42,756 bases of DNA from Anaerolineae bacterium (GTDB taxonomy: Bacteria; Chloroflexota; Anaerolineae; B4-G1; SLSP01). This document shows, one piece after another, positions 42,066 to 42,756 of this stretch (its first letter is position 1; each line of letters opens with the position of its first letter). The stretch covers positions 1 to 42,756 of the forward strand of contig JALOOJ010000008.1 of the NCBI GenBank assembly GCA_025454475.1, written 5' to 3'. The notes below the pieces were generated by a model. It made no database searches and was not told the origin of the DNA. It saw only the letters and a list, made by a program, of their open reading frames with translations. Made by a program: the position numbers and the translations under genes.

Positions 42066-42548
42066 ATGCCTTCGTATCATATGCACAAGACCGAGGCTGC
42101 TATCACCGACGAGGCCGCGATTCAGGCCATCCTCGAAGGTGGGAAGTTCGCCACTTTGGCCTTTGCCCGGGGGGGCGAGCCATATCTGGTCACGATGAAC
42201 TACGGGTATGAGCCTGAACAGCGGGTACTGTACTTTCACTCCGCCCCGGACGGGCTCAAGCTCGACTTTGCCCGCGCCAACCCCCAGGTGTGCGGGACGG
42301 TGATCGTGGATGAAGGATATCTCCCGAAACGATGCTCGCATGCCTACCGGTCGGTCGTTTTCTGGGGTCGGGTCCAGTTTCTCGAGACTGTGGAAGACAA
42401 GGCCGAGGGCTTGGGCGTCATGATCGACTGCCTGGAGCCTGACCCTGCAGCTACACGCAAGCGGCTGCTATCCGATCCTGGTCGCCTTGAGAATGTCGCT
42501 GTCTTCAGGGTTGTGATCGAGGAGATCACGGGCAGGGTTGGGAAGTGA
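42066..42548 (+). CDS. pyridoxamine 5'-phosphate oxidase-like flavoprotein (NimA-type)
   Basis: A 160-residue FMN-binding split-barrel protein of the PNPOx-like class 2 family. It has ITDEAAIQAILEGGKFATLA, then PYLVTMNYGYEPEQRVLYFHSAPDGLKLDF and SHAYRSVVFWGRVQFLE, which follow the barrel strand order of NimA-like nitroreductases and unknown heme- or FMN-binding relatives. The ATG at 42066 has AGGAG 8 bases upstream; the frame upstream of it runs through the hairpin and promoter and is not used. The gene is monocistronic-looking with its own promoter. The true substrate is unknown; antibiotic reduction is one possibility only. Confidence 0.87.
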   Translation: MPSYHMHKTEAAITDEAAIQAILEGGKFATLAFARGGEPYLVTMNYGYEPEQRVLYFHSAPDGLKLDFARANPQVCGTVIVDEGYLPKRCSHAYRSVVFWGRVQFLETVEDKAEGLGVMIDCLEPDPAATRKRLLSDPGRLENVAVFRVVIEEITGRVGK

Positions 42549-42586
42549 CTCCCTACCTTCCGGGGACGTTTCGGGTCGACGCGGTA

Positions 42587-42595
42587 TGGTATACT
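42587..42595 (+). promoter_or_regulatory. extended -10 promoter candidate for the last gene
   Basis: TGG immediately before TATACT (42590-42595) gives an extended -10. No good -35 is present. The start codon of the next gene is 24 bases downstream. Confidence 0.45.
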
Positions 42596-42618
42596 CCTTC
42601 CGGAGCTGAAGGATCACG

Positions 42619-42756
42619 GTGACTGACGCAGAGCAGTCGGGGATCGCATCCGTGCCATTGACGCGGGCCGGCATCCTGGCGGTCTCCGCGTACATTGGCG
42701 CGCAGATGATGTCGGACATCGGCAGCCTGAAGATCGCGTCTGTGGCGGGATTCAGC
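42619..42756 (+). CDS. VUT/YhhQ-like queuosine-precursor transporter, partial (3' end beyond window)
   Basis: The first 46 codons of a gene running off the window end. The GTG start at 42619 has AAGGA about 9 bases upstream (CTGAAGGATCACG). The translation includes ILAVSAYIGAQMMSDIGSLK, a hydrophobic first helix followed by a polar residue pattern that resembles the N-terminus of the VUT family (YhhQ-type transporters of queuosine precursors). The assignment rests on a short stretch and is tentative; any multi-pass membrane protein would start similarly. Confidence 0.5.
   Translation, partial: MTDAEQSGIASVPLTRAGILAVSAYIGAQMMSDIGSLKIASVAGFS

Overview
The window reads as a moderately GC-rich, gene-dense bacterial chromosome. 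There is no rRNA, tRNA, transposase, phage gene or CRISPR array. The gene content fits an anaerobic or facultative member of the Chloroflexota, an inference from family resemblance only. It includes a large acidic TPR protein full of P-x-W-L-x-x-L motifs, an XPB/Ssl2-like helicase-associated protein, a translin-like protein, a DegS/DegU-type two-component pair, Thr/Pro-rich secreted or anchored proteins and many GTG/TTG starts.

Layout. (1) 1-5.4 kb, plus strand: a signalling cluster with an MglA/Arf-like small GTPase, two paralogous alpha/beta hydrolases (one without its nucleophile serine), a V4R protein, a left-handed beta-helix protein, a receiver-GGDEF protein and a lone receiver. (2) 5.4-12.6 kb, plus strand: an anchored amidase, ssb, a DUF3467 protein, a translin-like protein, a Sat-CysC sulfate-activation fusion behind a terminator-like leader, a galacturonokinase-like GHMP kinase, a small FN3-like membrane protein and Sua5/YwlC. 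(3) 12.6-19.0 kb, minus strand: the primary sigma factor, a DegS-like kinase with its NarL/DegU-like regulator, a DAO-type flavoprotein, an anchored Thr/Pro-rich protein and a short RlmN. (4) 19.2-22.8 kb: the 1206-residue TPR/W-L-motif protein. (5) 22.9-30.8 kb, minus strand: a catabolic block transcribed galK > ald > CoA transferase > fixA > fixB > fixC > fixX > ndk. (6) 31-35.4 kb: the XPB/Ssl2-like protein (minus) divergent from iorAB (plus). (7) 35.46-37.20 kb: two integron-type gene cassettes, each an ORF followed by a 124-bp attC-like site, with no integrase. (8) 37.3-41.9 kb, minus strand: a compact operon of a glycyl radical enzyme, a nucleoside phosphorylase, a LOG-family nucleotide hydrolase and a methyltransferase, behind a promoter overlapped by a perfect 19-bp palindrome. 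(9) 42-42.7 kb: a PNPOx-like flavoprotein and the start of a VUT/YhhQ-like transporter.

How the genes fit together. Alanine dehydrogenase, the family I CoA transferase, indolepyruvate:ferredoxin oxidoreductase and FixABCX are consistent with oxidising amino acids through 2-oxo acids to acyl-CoA, with electron bifurcation or transfer to quinone. The glycyl radical enzyme also implies anoxic growth. The most unusual parts are the attC-bounded cassette pair, the glycyl-radical/nucleoside operon with its palindrome, a perfect hairpin sequence that recurs in two promoter regions, and several conserved enzymes missing a hallmark residue or domain.
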